NCBI GenBank assembly: GCA_018064805.1
Contig: JAGHUN010000115.1
Location: forward strand, 1 to 57,241
DNA from: Candidatus Colinaster scatohippi
GTDB lineage: Bacteria; Bacillota; Clostridia; Lachnospirales; Lachnospiraceae
DNA: 57,241 nucleotides
Direction: 5' to 3'
Both the position numbers and the translations under genes were made by a program. The notes beneath the pieces are model-generated. The model was not told the DNA's origin. It was given only the letters and a program-made list of their open reading frames with translations, and made no database searches. Shown piece by piece: positions 45,354-54,313 of the stretch; positions within the stretch are counted from its first letter, which is position 1; every line of letters begins with the position of its first letter.

Positions 45354-48300
45354 ATGGGTCACATTTTATCTATCTACAGTACGAAAGCATTTAAGGCATA
45401 TCTTCTGCCGGCAATTAATAATTCCGATCATTCAATAATAATAAATAAAGACATCTTCTGTCTGGATAAGGATATCGAGCTTGAACTTGAAATAATAGAC
45501 AACAGCTGGCATTTCCTGCCGTCTGATAATTACAGGGTTGAGGAACTGAGTACAAGACAGGACTATACGGGAGTCAATCTTTCGGGAAGCGCAATTCTGT
45601 CAATTGTTCTTCCTAATGGTGAGAATTTATCTGTAATGTATGATGAGACGAATATTTCATTTAGTGTATTTGAAAAATTTAGTCTTAGGGGGCTTACAGC
45701 AATTACCATAGGTAAGAGTGAGAATTGTGATATAAGGTATGACAACAGGAGTCTTATTTCGCGTGAGCATGCGGTTATTAGATGCCAGTGTAATCAGTGG
45801 ATTATTGAAGACCACAGTGCCAACGGTGTATTTGTAAATGCAAGGCGAGTTGTGGGAAGCAGGCAGTTAAGATTTGGCGACAGTATAAGTATTTTTGGAC
45901 TTATGCTTGTATTTTTAGGCGACATTATAGCTGTTAATACCAATACTCCAAGTGTTGTACTCAGGGATGGAATGTTCATTCCGCATCAGGGGGAACAAGT
46001 GGTGGCAGCCACTCCGAAATCAAAATATACAAAGGGTAAGAGCGTATTCCACCGCTCGCCGAGACAGATATTCAGAATTGATGATGATACGGTAGAGATA
46101 GAAGATCCGCCACACCCGAAGGAGCAGAATAAAAAGCCGATGAGTATGATTATCGGTCCTTCCATGACTATGGCTCTTCCGATGATGCTTGGATGTGGTC
46201 TGGCTATATATAGTACGAGGGTAAGCGGAAGCAGTAGCAGTGCCTTTATGTATACCGGACTTATTACAGCTATTTCTTCGGCAGCAATCGGAACAACATG
46301 GGCAATTACAAATCTTCTGTTTGAAAGAAAAAAGAACAGAGAGGATGAACTGCATCGTTTTGAAGCATATAGTGAATATCTAATTAAGTGTGCAAATACG
46401 ATTAAAGGAAAATACGAGAAAAATTATAATAGCCTGACATCCATGTATCAATCTGCAGAGGTTTGCTGCAGGAGTAATATGGATAGCATGACTCTATGGA
46501 ACAGAAATGTAAGGCATAAGGACTTTCTCACGCACAGACTTGGACTTGGTGATATGCCATTCCAGGTTAAGATTACAATTCCTAAGGAAAAATTTACTCT
46601 GATTAATGATTCTCTTGCTGAAAAGCCGGCTATGATTAAACAGAGTTATGAAATATTGCATGACGTACCTTTGTGTGTTGATCTTGCTGCACACAGAATG
46701 ATTGGTATTGTCAGTACTTCCGGTAAAAAGGGCGCAACAGATATTATGCATAATCTGGTAGCACAGCTGGCATCCTGCAACTGTTATACAGATGTTAAAC
46801 TGGCTTTTCTTTATGATGAAGGTGAAGAGGATTCGGCTGACTGGGAATATCTGAAATGGTTGCCGCATGTGTGGAGTGAAGACAAGCGTAACAGATATTA
46901 TGCAAATACCAGACTTCAGGCAGGAGATGTTCTTTACGAACTTACAAAGGTTCTTCGTAACAGGGCTGAAGGCAGGTCTTCGTATATCGGTTCGGACAGG
47001 GATAAGCTTCCGAGTCCGCAGTATGTCCTTTTTGTATCTAACCCGGACTTGCTTGAGGGAGAACTTATAACTAAATATCTTACAGAAGAGAAAAATAGGG
47101 ATATTACTACGATTATTCTTAGTGACGGCTTTGAGAATCTGCCGAATAATTGTGATTATATTATCCAGAATGATGCAGAATTCCAGGGTATGTATGCAAC
47201 AGATACAGACCTGTCGGATCGTACGCCGATTCGTTTTGATATTATAAGCAATGAGCAGCTTGAATATATGTCAAGAACGCTCTCGGATATTGAAGTAAGC
47301 GAACTTGAAACAGGTGGAGATATTCCGTCATCGCTTACATTCTTTGATATGTATGGAGTTCATGAGCTATCAGAATTTAATGTTTTGGATAAGTGGAAAA
47401 AGAATCGTACATACGACAGTATGAAGGCACTTATCGGACAGAGAGCAGGTGGAACACCGTGGTATCTTGATATTCATGAAAAGTATCATGGACCACACGG
47501 ACTTATAGCAGGTACTACAGGTTCCGGTAAATCAGAAACTCTGCAGACATATATTTTGTCTCTGGCTCTCAATTTCAGCCCTGATGATGTTGGTTTCTTC
47601 ATTATCGATTATAAGGGCGGTGGAATGGCTAATCTCTTTAACGGCTTACCGCATATGATTGGACAGATATCCAACCTTTCCGGTAATCAGGTTAAGAGGG
47701 CAATGGTATCCATTAAGAGTGAGAACAAGCGACGTCAGAGAATATTTAATGAACATGGCGTTAATAATATCAACCTTTATACAAGACTATATAAGAATAA
47801 TGAGGCAACAATGCCGGTACCTCATATGTTCATTATTATTGACGAGTTTGCTGAATTAAAACGAGAAGAGCCGGATTTCATGCGCGAACTTATCAGCGTT
47901 GCACAGGTTGGTCGAAGTCTGGGTGTTCATCTTATTCTTGCTACACAGAAGCCGAGTGGTACGGTAGATGATAATATATGGAGTAACTCTAAATTCAGGC
48001 TGTGTCTTCGTGTTCAGGACAGACAGGATAGTAATGATATGCTTCACAGACCTGATGCGGCTTATATTACACAGGCTGGTCGTTGCTATATGCAGGTCGG
48101 AAACGATGAGCTGTTTGAACTCTTCCAGTCGGGCTATAGTGGAGCTGTGTATGATGAAGAGTTTGGCAATACTAAGCTGGATATTGCTAAGATGGTTTCA
48201 GCTACAGGAAAAGCGGCATTTATCGGAAACAGACTTAAAATTAAGCAGAAGGAGAGTGCTAAGAGACGCTGGATTACCACACTTGTTAATGCAATTAATG

Positions 48301-50312
48301 CATCATATAAGGGTGAGGGAACAGAGGATGCAATATTTAAGTACTTTGAGGCGAATGATATAGATTATCCTTACAGTGAGTATGCTATGTTACGTGTGAA
48401 GGATCTTATTCGCGCTGTAGAAGCTGTTTCTGTAAATTATGCAGATAATACTGTGCCTGAAGCGGTGGATAATATTATCAGATACGCAGATATGGCTAAG
48501 CTCAAGCTTCCTGAGAAAAAGGACAAGACTCAGCTTGATGCTGTGGTGGAATATCTGGCAGATATTGCAGAGAAAAACGGATATGTTCACAATCTGCAGC
48601 TTTGGCTTCCTGTTCTTCCTGAGCAGATTGCGCTTAATCAGCTTAATGGATATAAGGAATCTGACTACTTTAACGGTAAGAACTGGGCAGAGAGAGGAAA
48701 AGAGTGGAGCATTGAGGTTCCAATCGGTATGTATGACGATCCTGTAAATCAGTCACAGGACACATTTACCATCAATCTTTCGCAGAATGGTCACCATGCA
48801 ATTATCGGTACAGTAGTAAGCGGTAAGAGTACATTTATTCAGACACTTATATTCTCTTTGGCGATGAAATATACGCCGGACGATATTAATATTTATTCGC
48901 TTGATTACAGTGCAAAGATGTCGACTGCATTTGAGAAAATGCCACATGTCGGTGGTATTATGCTTGAAAATGATGATGACAAGGTTGCTAAGTTCTTTAA
49001 TATGTTAAATGGAATTCTTGAAGAGCGTAAGAATCTGTTTAAGGGTGGTAACTATGCTCAGTATGTAAGGGCAAATGGTGTTAAGGTTCCTGCCATAATT
49101 GTCTGTATCGATAACTATTCTAATTTTAAGAATAAAACTAATAACATATATGAAAATATGATTTTACAGCTGTCTAAGGATGGCGTAAGCTATGGTATCT
49201 TTATGGTTATTACCGCAGGTGGTTTCAATTCTGTTGAAATACCAATGCGTGTTGGAGAGAATCTAAGAACCGTAGTATGTTTGGAACTTGCGGACAAGTT
49301 CCAGTATGGAGATGCTCTTCATACTATGAAGATAGATACTCTTCCTGAGGTCAATATTAAGGGACGAGGACTTGCGCATGTTGGTGAAGCATTGCTAGAG
49401 TTCCAGACAGCCCTTGCGCTTAATGAAAGTGATGATTTCAAGCGTATGGAAGCAATTGAAATGATTGCATCCAAGATGAATGACAGCTGGCAGGGCAAGA
49501 AGGCAAAACAGATTCCGGTTATTCCGGCTAATCCGGTATGGAAGGATTTTGCAGAGCTTGATGATTACAATACTATGCTTGCTGATGACAGACATCTTCC
49601 TATTGCCTATAATGCGGAGAATGCATCCGTATATGGAATTGATTTGTCCAGGTCATACTGCTATCTTATTGGCGGAAAGGGTAGAACCGGTAAAACAAAT
49701 CTTCTTCGTGCTATTTTTAACTCAGCAGTTGCAAAGGGTGGAAAGGTAACGGTTGTTGATTACAAGGGAGATCTTGCCGGTGTTACTGAAGCAGCGGGAA
49801 TAGATGTTATTGATTCTGATCAGAAGCTATTTGATTTCCTTGTTGCTTTAAGGCCTGATTTTGTTGCAAGAAATAAGGCAAAGAAAGAAAATGAACGTGG
49901 CGGAATGACGGACGAAGATATCTATCTTGCTATGCGAAGCTTTGAGGCTAATTATATTATCATTGCCGATCTTGCTGACTTCGTTGAGCATGTTACAAAA
50001 CCGGATGGAACAGAACCGATGAAGCCATTTGTAGAGAATCTGCTTGATAAGGGAGCGCTTCATAATGTATTCTGGTTTGCCTGCTACAATTATGATGATG
50101 TCTCAAGAATTGCAGGTAACAGGGTATATGAGCTGTTTATCAGATATAAGCTTGGTGTTCACTTTGGTGGTAATGTTGCATCACAGCGTGTATTCAATTT
50201 TGATTACATACCTTATATGGAACAGAGTAAGACTCAGAAGCCGGGAATCGGTATGCTTCCGGCTAATGATGATGATACAGTACACAAGATTGTTGTGCCT
50301 CTTGTGAAATAA
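45354..50312 (+). CDS. essC: Type VII secretion FtsK/SpoIIIE ATPase (EssC-like)
   Basis: At 1652 residues this is the motor of the T7SS. The N-terminus has FHA-like domains; the second (about 110-185) holds GKSENCDIRYDNRS and SREHAVI, an intact phospho-binding block. Two membrane helices lie near 262-290 and 297-322. Three ATPase domains follow: Walker A GTTGSGKSET near residue 718 with Walker B FIIIDEF; GTVVSGKST near 1151 with CIDNY in place of the usual Asp-Glu; and GGKGRTGKTN near 1439 with IIADLAD. The first domain looks fully catalytic and the last two altered in Walker B. FHA plus fused ATPase domains identify the EssC (Firmicutes) rather than EccC form. Confidence 0.95.
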   Translation: MGHILSIYSTKAFKAYLLPAINNSDHSIIINKDIFCLDKDIELELEIIDNSWHFLPSDNYRVEELSTRQDYTGVNLSGSAILSIVLPNGENLSVMYDETNISFSVFEKFSLRGLTAITIGKSENCDIRYDNRSLISREHAVIRCQCNQWIIEDHSANGVFVNARRVVGSRQLRFGDSISIFGLMLVFLGDIIAVNTNTPSVVLRDGMFIPHQGEQVVAATPKSKYTKGKSVFHRSPRQIFRIDDDTVEIEDPPHPKEQNKKPMSMIIGPSMTMALPMMLGCGLAIYSTRVSGSSSSAFMYTGLITAISSAAIGTTWAITNLLFERKKNREDELHRFEAYSEYLIKCANTIKGKYEKNYNSLTSMYQSAEVCCRSNMDSMTLWNRNVRHKDFLTHRLGLGDMPFQVKITIPKEKFTLINDSLAEKPAMIKQSYEILHDVPLCVDLAAHRMIGIVSTSGKKGATDIMHNLVAQLASCNCYTDVKLAFLYDEGEEDSADWEYLKWLPHVWSEDKRNRYYANTRLQAGDVLYELTKVLRNRAEGRSSYIGSDRDKLPSPQYVLFVSNPDLLEGELITKYLTEEKNRDITTIILSDGFENLPNNCDYIIQNDAEFQGMYATDTDLSDRTPIRFDIISNEQLEYMSRTLSDIEVSELETGGDIPSSLTFFDMYGVHELSEFNVLDKWKKNRTYDSMKALIGQRAGGTPWYLDIHEKYHGPHGLIAGTTGSGKSETLQTYILSLALNFSPDDVGFFIIDYKGGGMANLFNGLPHMIGQISNLSGNQVKRAMVSIKSENKRRQRIFNEHGVNNINLYTRLYKNNEATMPVPHMFIIIDEFAELKREEPDFMRELISVAQVGRSLGVHLILATQKPSGTVDDNIWSNSKFRLCLRVQDRQDSNDMLHRPDAAYITQAGRCYMQVGNDELFELFQSGYSGAVYDEEFGNTKLDIAKMVSATGKAAFIGNRLKIKQKESAKRRWITTLVNAINASYKGEGTEDAIFKYFEANDIDYPYSEYAMLRVKDLIRAVEAVSVNYADNTVPEAVDNIIRYADMAKLKLPEKKDKTQLDAVVEYLADIAEKNGYVHNLQLWLPVLPEQIALNQLNGYKESDYFNGKNWAERGKEWSIEVPIGMYDDPVNQSQDTFTINLSQNGHHAIIGTVVSGKSTFIQTLIFSLAMKYTPDDINIYSLDYSAKMSTAFEKMPHVGGIMLENDDDKVAKFFNMLNGILEERKNLFKGGNYAQYVRANGVKVPAIIVCIDNYSNFKNKTNNIYENMILQLSKDGVSYGIFMVITAGGFNSVEIPMRVGENLRTVVCLELADKFQYGDALHTMKIDTLPEVNIKGRGLAHVGEALLEFQTALALNESDDFKRMEAIEMIASKMNDSWQGKKAKQIPVIPANPVWKDFAELDDYNTMLADDRHLPIAYNAENASVYGIDLSRSYCYLIGGKGRTGKTNLLRAIFNSAVAKGGKVTVVDYKGDLAGVTEAAGIDVIDSDQKLFDFLVALRPDFVARNKAKKENERGGMTDEDIYLAMRSFEANYIIIADLADFVEHVTKPDGTEPMKPFVENLLDKGALHNVFWFACYNYDDVSRIAGNRVYELFIRYKLGVHFGGNVASQRVFNFDYIPYMEQSKTQKPGIGMLPANDDDTVHKIVVPLVK

Positions 50313-50333
50313 TACTAAAAAGGAACGACATTA

Positions 50334-51050
50334 ATGGTAACATCCGTAACTTATAATAAGATTGAGAAGGAAGTTTCACAACTGAATAAAATGGTTAGAG
50401 ACCTTGCAGCACGTCTTACAGATGAGCAGTGGATGTATCAGATTCTGAATAACCAGAAGGCGGTAAAGGAATTTGTGGAAGATACACCGTTAATAGATGT
50501 TCTCTTCTATGATGTAACAGGTGAGGGAGATATAGAACTGCTTGAGAAGCTTAGAGAGAGCTATAGAAGTACTCATATTATGCTTTTGGCAGATTGCAAG
50601 ATATCTCCTATGAAATATATGAAGCCTGGAATTCAGGCTCAGTCACTTTTATTAAGACCATGGTCGAATGAACAGGCTAGTGAGTCGGTAACCGATTTTA
50701 TAACCGAATATGTAAAGGCTGCTTTCGGTGAAAAACGAGATGAATCGGCTACGATGCTGGTAGAGTCAAGAGACGGTAAGGTCAATGTACCTTATGATCA
50801 GATTTTTTATTTTGAGGCTATGGAAAAGAAGGTATATGTGTGTACCGGAGCGGATGAGTATGGCTTCTATGGGACGCTTGAGTCATTGGAGGAATCGCTT
50901 CCGGAGGGATTTCTTAGGTGTCACAGAAGTTTTATTGTTAATTCGGATAAGATTACCAAAGTGGCGTTATCTCAAAGTACTATATATCTTAAAGACGGTT
51001 ATGAGGTTCCGCTTTCTAGAAGCTATAAACCTACTTTTAAAGGGATGTGA
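50334..51050 (+). CDS. LytTR-family regulator with receiver-like N-terminus
   Basis: A 238-residue DNA-binding protein. The C-terminal 100 residues form a LytTR domain: VPYDQIFYFEAMEKKVYV, FLRCHRSFIVNSDKI and EVPLSRSYKP, the standard blocks of AgrA/AlgR-type regulators. Residues about 55-125 follow a response-regulator outline (VLFYDVTG, HIMLLADC) but the C-terminal Lys-Pro reads RPW, and no histidine kinase gene is near, so phosphorylation is doubtful. It is the only regulator gene in the T7SS part and the natural candidate to bind the direct repeats at 52030 and 56622. Confidence 0.85.
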   Translation: MVTSVTYNKIEKEVSQLNKMVRDLAARLTDEQWMYQILNNQKAVKEFVEDTPLIDVLFYDVTGEGDIELLEKLRESYRSTHIMLLADCKISPMKYMKPGIQAQSLLLRPWSNEQASESVTDFITEYVKAAFGEKRDESATMLVESRDGKVNVPYDQIFYFEAMEKKVYVCTGADEYGFYGTLESLEESLPEGFLRCHRSFIVNSDKITKVALSQSTIYLKDGYEVPLSRSYKPTFKGM

Positions 51051-51052
51051 TT

Positions 51053-51766
51053 ATGGAACTGGCTAGTAAATCATATAATTTATCCATGAATGAACTGCTT
51101 GTGCTGCTTGCTATGAAAAATGCAAGGCAGCTATATGGCGTATTCGATAAGGATTTTGAACTGCCTGATGAGGCTGAGGTTAACAGAATCATATTTAATC
51201 TCGTTAAGCGTGGAATTGTTGAAATTGATGAGCATGCCCGGATGCGTGATGATATAGGGGATCTGATTGAAAATATCAGGGATGCCGGTATGCTGCTTAT
51301 TGCGACATCTGCAGACGAGTCTATAAGAGATATGGCTTTTTATATAGGCAAAAAGAATACATTCCTCAGATTCACAGGGGTTGAAACGGAACGTGTTCGA
51401 ATAGAGGAGGCTGCTGATTCTGAACTTTCACGGATTCTTTTTGAGAGTGAATGGATGATTGAGAATAATACTTCAGATATGGTGGTAGGTGATGGTCTGA
51501 TTAAGGATTCTGAGTTATGTAAGGATCTTTTTGAACGTGGTAAAAATGAACTGTGTGAAGTGCAGGGTGTAAAGGCATCGCTTATATTAATGGATATTGC
51601 CGATGGTAAAAAAATGGCACATTTACTGCTTGTTCAGGATATATTAAGCGATTACATTGTTGTTGATGATGGATTGGACAGGAGTGTTTTCCAATTTTCG
51701 GACAGACAATTTAATGAAATGGTGAGCAACATCATTAAGAAGGGGAAGGAGAAGATAAAGAAATGA
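51053..51766 (+). CDS. T7SS-associated protein of unknown function, EspG-like outline
   Basis: I do not recognise a family with certainty. The 237-residue soluble protein starts with LSMNELLVLLAMKNARQLYG, has a short helix-turn segment ending in LVKRGIVEID, then alternating strands and helices, and ends in a Lys-rich helix. The order (leucine-rich helix, proline-flanked loop, hydrophobic helix plus Gly-Ile turn, then a beta sheet) resembles EspG, the ESX chaperone of actinobacteria, but no diagnostic motif proves it. ATG 51053 with AAAGGGA upstream is preferred to a GTG at 51047. It overlaps the next gene by four bases, so it belongs to the secretion operon. Confidence 0.6.
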   Translation: MELASKSYNLSMNELLVLLAMKNARQLYGVFDKDFELPDEAEVNRIIFNLVKRGIVEIDEHARMRDDIGDLIENIRDAGMLLIATSADESIRDMAFYIGKKNTFLRFTGVETERVRIEEAADSELSRILFESEWMIENNTSDMVVGDGLIKDSELCKDLFERGKNELCEVQGVKASLILMDIADGKKMAHLLLVQDILSDYIVVDDGLDRSVFQFSDRQFNEMVSNIIKKGKEKIKK

Positions 51767-52011
51767 TACTTGTAGATATTGAAGTACCTTCAGTTGACAG
51801 CAGCTATGATTTTCAGCTTGATGAAGATTCGAGCATATATAATATAATAGGAGAACTCAGTGAGCTTATTTCACAGAAGGAGCATTGCAGCATTGTTGGA
51901 AATATTGATTCACTGATGCTTTGTACAAAAAGAGATAACAGAATATTGTCTGTAAACAGTACCTTAAGAGATAGTGGAGTACAGACAGGTGACAGCCTTA
52001 TTTTGGTATAA
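51763..52011 (+). CDS. esaB: EsaB/YukD-like ubiquitin-fold protein
   Basis: An 82-residue protein with the beta-grasp outline of YukD/EsaB: ILVDIEVP at the start, a central helix (IYNIIGELSELI), and LRDSGVQTGDSLILV at the end, close to the ubiquitin-like C-terminal strand. EsaB is needed for T7SS function in staphylococci and Bacillus. Its ATG overlaps the stop of the gene upstream (ATGA). The gene ends the first T7SS operon; a regulatory element follows. Confidence 0.85.
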   Translation: MILVDIEVPSVDSSYDFQLDEDSSIYNIIGELSELISQKEHCSIVGNIDSLMLCTKRDNRILSVNSTLRDSGVQTGDSLILV

Positions 52012-52029
52012 AAGATATAAAAAGTGTCA

Positions 52030-52091
52030 TTCGTCACATAAAAGTGCATTTCGTCATTATTGCTTCAAAGGCTAAAAAGGTGATGTAGAAT
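52030..52091 (+). promoter_or_regulatory. Direct-repeat regulatory element and promoter of the WXG100 operon
   Basis: TTCGTCA occurs at 52030-52036 and 52050-52056, exactly 20 bp apart. The bases between and around them match the element at 56622 almost completely. A -10 box TAGAAT starts at 52086, with only a poor -35 (TTCAAA 52064-52069, spacer 16). Direct repeats two helical turns apart just upstream of a weak -35 are typical of LytTR activators. The LytTR gene is 1 kb upstream. Binding is inference; the repeat is direct observation. Confidence 0.7.
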
Positions 52092-52114
52092 GTAATCAGG
52101 TCAGGGAGATAAAT

Positions 52115-52474
52115 ATGTTAGATATTATTACAAACTACACAACTGAAGATTGTAACCAACTGCTTGGTGAGTTTGTAACTCTTCGCGAGATTACAGGAGA
52201 AGTAGAAGGTGTTAGAACTGCTTTATTCGCACTTGCGGCCGATGGTCTTGAAGAAGTAATTGCAAGACTTGGCGCTGAGGTGGCCAATCTTGGCGAGGAG
52301 AGTGAGATACTTAAGCAAATGGCCCAGGCACTGGATAAGATTAACCTGTGTTACCAAAATGGTGAAAACAGAATTTGCGATTATGCGGAGAGCGGAGTGA
52401 TTCAATTTGCGCCAAAGGAACTGAAGACAGTTAACTTATCTGAGATTGCAGAACTGTTTGGGTTAGGAAAGTGA
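52115..52474 (+). CDS. Small helical protein of unknown function, first gene of the WXG100 operon
   Basis: A 119-residue protein that I cannot assign. It is predicted all-helical with heptad-like leucines (about residues 15-75), no signal peptide and no W-x-G. Its size, charge and place directly before WXG100 genes suggest a secreted partner or chaperone of the Esx proteins. GGGAG precedes the ATG and the direct-repeat promoter lies just upstream. Confidence 0.65.
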   Translation: MLDIITNYTTEDCNQLLGEFVTLREITGEVEGVRTALFALAADGLEEVIARLGAEVANLGEESEILKQMAQALDKINLCYQNGENRICDYAESGVIQFAPKELKTVNLSEIAELFGLGK

Positions 52475-52486
52475 TGAGGAGAGAAT

Positions 52487-52792
52487 ATGGCAGGCACAGA
52501 GATAGCAACAAATACGGATACGATGGGCGTAGATATTGACGTTCTTGAAGCAGCTCTTAAAAACGCAAGAGCTCAGTTGAAGAAGATGTTTGAGGAGGTT
52601 AACGCACTTGATACAATGTGGGATGGCCCGGCAAACGATGAATTCAACAGACAGTTTGCAACAGATTTTGCTAACGGTAATGAACTGTGTGACACGGTTC
52701 AGTCGATTATTGACAGTGTTAAAAATGCAAGAACAGAATATGTTAAATGCGAGCAGGAAGTTAGTGGAATCATAGGTAGTATCAGAATTTAA
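52487..52792 (+). CDS. WXG100 family protein
   Basis: A 101-residue helical hairpin protein with WDG at the turn (MWDGPANDEF, about residue 43), the W-x-G of ESAT-6-like T7SS substrates. The C-terminal helix contains YVKCEQEVSG, which fits the Y-x-x-x-D/E secretion signal. The start lies 12 bp after the previous gene with GAGGAGAG upstream. Two short cysteine-containing segments make it less standard than its neighbours. Confidence 0.88.
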   Translation: MAGTEIATNTDTMGVDIDVLEAALKNARAQLKKMFEEVNALDTMWDGPANDEFNRQFATDFANGNELCDTVQSIIDSVKNARTEYVKCEQEVSGIIGSIRI

Positions 52793-52803
52793 GGGGGAAG
52801 AGG

Positions 52804-53130
52804 ATGTCAATCGTAGGAGATGTACAATTAAAGGTAAGGACAGAGGTCCTCAGAGAAAAATCGGCGAATGTTAAGACAGAGATAGCCAAAATGAATCAGT
52901 ATCTTGATGAACTTGAGACGAGACTTGAAGGTACTAAGGGATATTGGATAGGAGAAGCAGGAGATCTTCACAGAAAACTCTACAAAGAGCAGAAGGATAA
53001 TGTGGCATTTATGATGAAGAGACTTGCAGAACATCCGGAAGATCTTATTCTTATAGCAGACAGATATGACAATATTGAGAGAGAGAATACTTCAATCGGA
53101 CTTGGTTTACCGGGTGATGCGATTGATTAA
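52804..53130 (+). CDS. WXG100-like protein
   Basis: A 108-residue helical hairpin protein with WIG at the turn (YWIGEAGD, about residue 49). The second helix continues into ADRYDNIERE and a tail GLGLPGDAID, which recurs as GNGLPGDVIE at the end of the protein at 53854. The shared tail suggests a common binding partner such as EssC or a paired Esx protein. Normal length for the family. Confidence 0.85.
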   Translation: MSIVGDVQLKVRTEVLREKSANVKTEIAKMNQYLDELETRLEGTKGYWIGEAGDLHRKLYKEQKDNVAFMMKRLAEHPEDLILIADRYDNIERENTSIGLGLPGDAID

Positions 53131-53141
53131 GGAGATATGAT

Positions 53142-53450
53142 ATGGCAACCAGAGCAAGTATAGAGATGGATTTTAATTTGGCTAAGAATCAGGCAGCGCG
53201 TCTTGAGGAACTGGCAGACAGACTCAGAGGCCTTTCAGATAACAGATTTGGAGGTACTCTTAATAATATTTCAAGTAATTGGAAGGGTGAAAATGCTTCA
53301 GCGTATCTAAGCAAGGGATCAAAGCTTCAGAATAAAATGGACAGATCCTCAAGTGAACTATATCAGATAGCAAGTGATATAAGACTTATGGCCAAGAGAA
53401 TATATGATGCAGAAATGGCTAATTTACTAATAGCAGAGACAAGAGATTAA
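53142..53450 (+). CDS. WXG100-like protein
   Basis: A 102-residue helical hairpin protein with WKG at the turn (NWKGENASAYLS, about residue 47). The C-terminal helix has YDAEMAN, in line with the Y-x-x-x-D/E signal (Tyr then Glu one position off), and ends without the GLPGD tail. It lies 11 bp after the previous gene. Confidence 0.85.
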   Translation: MATRASIEMDFNLAKNQAARLEELADRLRGLSDNRFGGTLNNISSNWKGENASAYLSKGSKLQNKMDRSSSELYQIASDIRLMAKRIYDAEMANLLIAETRD

Positions 53451-53504
53451 TTGTGAGTCAGCAACAATTATAAAAAAGAAAATGTATTTTTGGAGGGAAG
53501 AAAA

Positions 53505-53801
53505 ATGGCAGAGATTCAGGTAACAGCGGCACAGTTAAAGAGCAAGGCAGATGAACTTAGAAGTCTTAATTCTAATTTTAAGACACAGGTTGGCAATCTT
53601 GAAAGTCAGGAGCAGGAACTCGTAGGAATGTGGGAAGGCGAAGCAAGAAATGAATTCCACAAGCAGTTTGGTCTTGATAAGGCACAGTTTGATGCTTTCT
53701 ACCAGTTAATTGAGAAATACTGCGAGGCACTTATTACAATTGCAGCAAAGTATGAACAGGCAGAGGCTGCTAACCTTGCTACTGCAAGTGCAAGAGTATA
53801 A
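53505..53801 (+). CDS. WXG100 family protein, copy 1
   Basis: A 98-residue ESAT-6-like protein with MWEGEARNEF at the turn and the C-terminal helix YEQAEAANLATASARV, which contains the Y-x-x-x-E signal. ATG 53505 follows GGAGGG by seven bases; a TTG at 53490 in frame is not needed. The protein at 56758 is identical except for one Ser-to-Gly change, although about 29 of 297 bases differ. Confidence 0.93.
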   Translation: MAEIQVTAAQLKSKADELRSLNSNFKTQVGNLESQEQELVGMWEGEARNEFHKQFGLDKAQFDAFYQLIEKYCEALITIAAKYEQAEAANLATASARV

Positions 53802-53853
53802 TTAAAAAGTTTTATTATAGCAAAAAGTAATTGGGACTAAGAAGGAGACAAAA

Positions 53854-54168
53854 ATGGAAGGAACATTAAAGGTTACGCCTGAAAAGCTTATCGCAGCATC
53901 AGGAGAATTTGGTTCAATAGATACACAGGTAGTGTCAATAACAGATGAGATGAATAATCTTATTAATTCAATGAAAGGCGCTTGGATGGGCGAAGCCGCA
54001 GAAGCATTTACAGCTAAGTTTAATGAGCTTAACGATGATATGGCTAAGATTCATAAGAAGATTAATGAGCACTCAAAGGATTTGGCCGAGATGGCAAGAA
54101 TGTATCAGGAAGCAGAGGCAGCCAATATTGATACAGGAAATGGTCTTCCGGGCGATGTTATTGAATAG
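53854..54168 (+). CDS. WXG100 family protein, pair partner, copy 1
   Basis: A 104-residue ESAT-6-like protein with AWMGEAAEAF at the turn, YQEAEAAN as the C-terminal secretion signal and a GLPGD tail. The order copy 53505 then 53854 recurs at 56758 and 57114, so the two probably form a heterodimer, as do CFP-10 and ESAT-6. AAGGAG precedes the ATG. Confidence 0.92.
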   Translation: MEGTLKVTPEKLIAASGEFGSIDTQVVSITDEMNNLINSMKGAWMGEAAEAFTAKFNELNDDMAKIHKKINEHSKDLAEMARMYQEAEAANIDTGNGLPGDVIE

Positions 54169-54193
54169 TCAGAATTAAATACAAGTTACAGGA

Positions 54194-54218
54194 AAAGCCG
54201 ATGCATTTTGTATCGGCT
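54194..54218 (+). terminator. Hairpin after the first WXG100 operon
   Basis: AAGCCGAT with GC or GT extension (from 54194) pairs with ATCGGCTT (to about 54218) around a short ATTTT loop, a stem of about ten pairs. The T-run is weak (ACTTGCG). It lies before a TATAAT at 54241-54246 that could serve the kinase gene. Confidence 0.55.
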
Positions 54219-54313
54219 TACTTGCGTATAATTGGTGCATTATAATATACTGTAAGGAAAATCATATAACTAGAAGGTATATTAATAAATTTGGCCAGAG
54301 AGGGATTTTTAAG

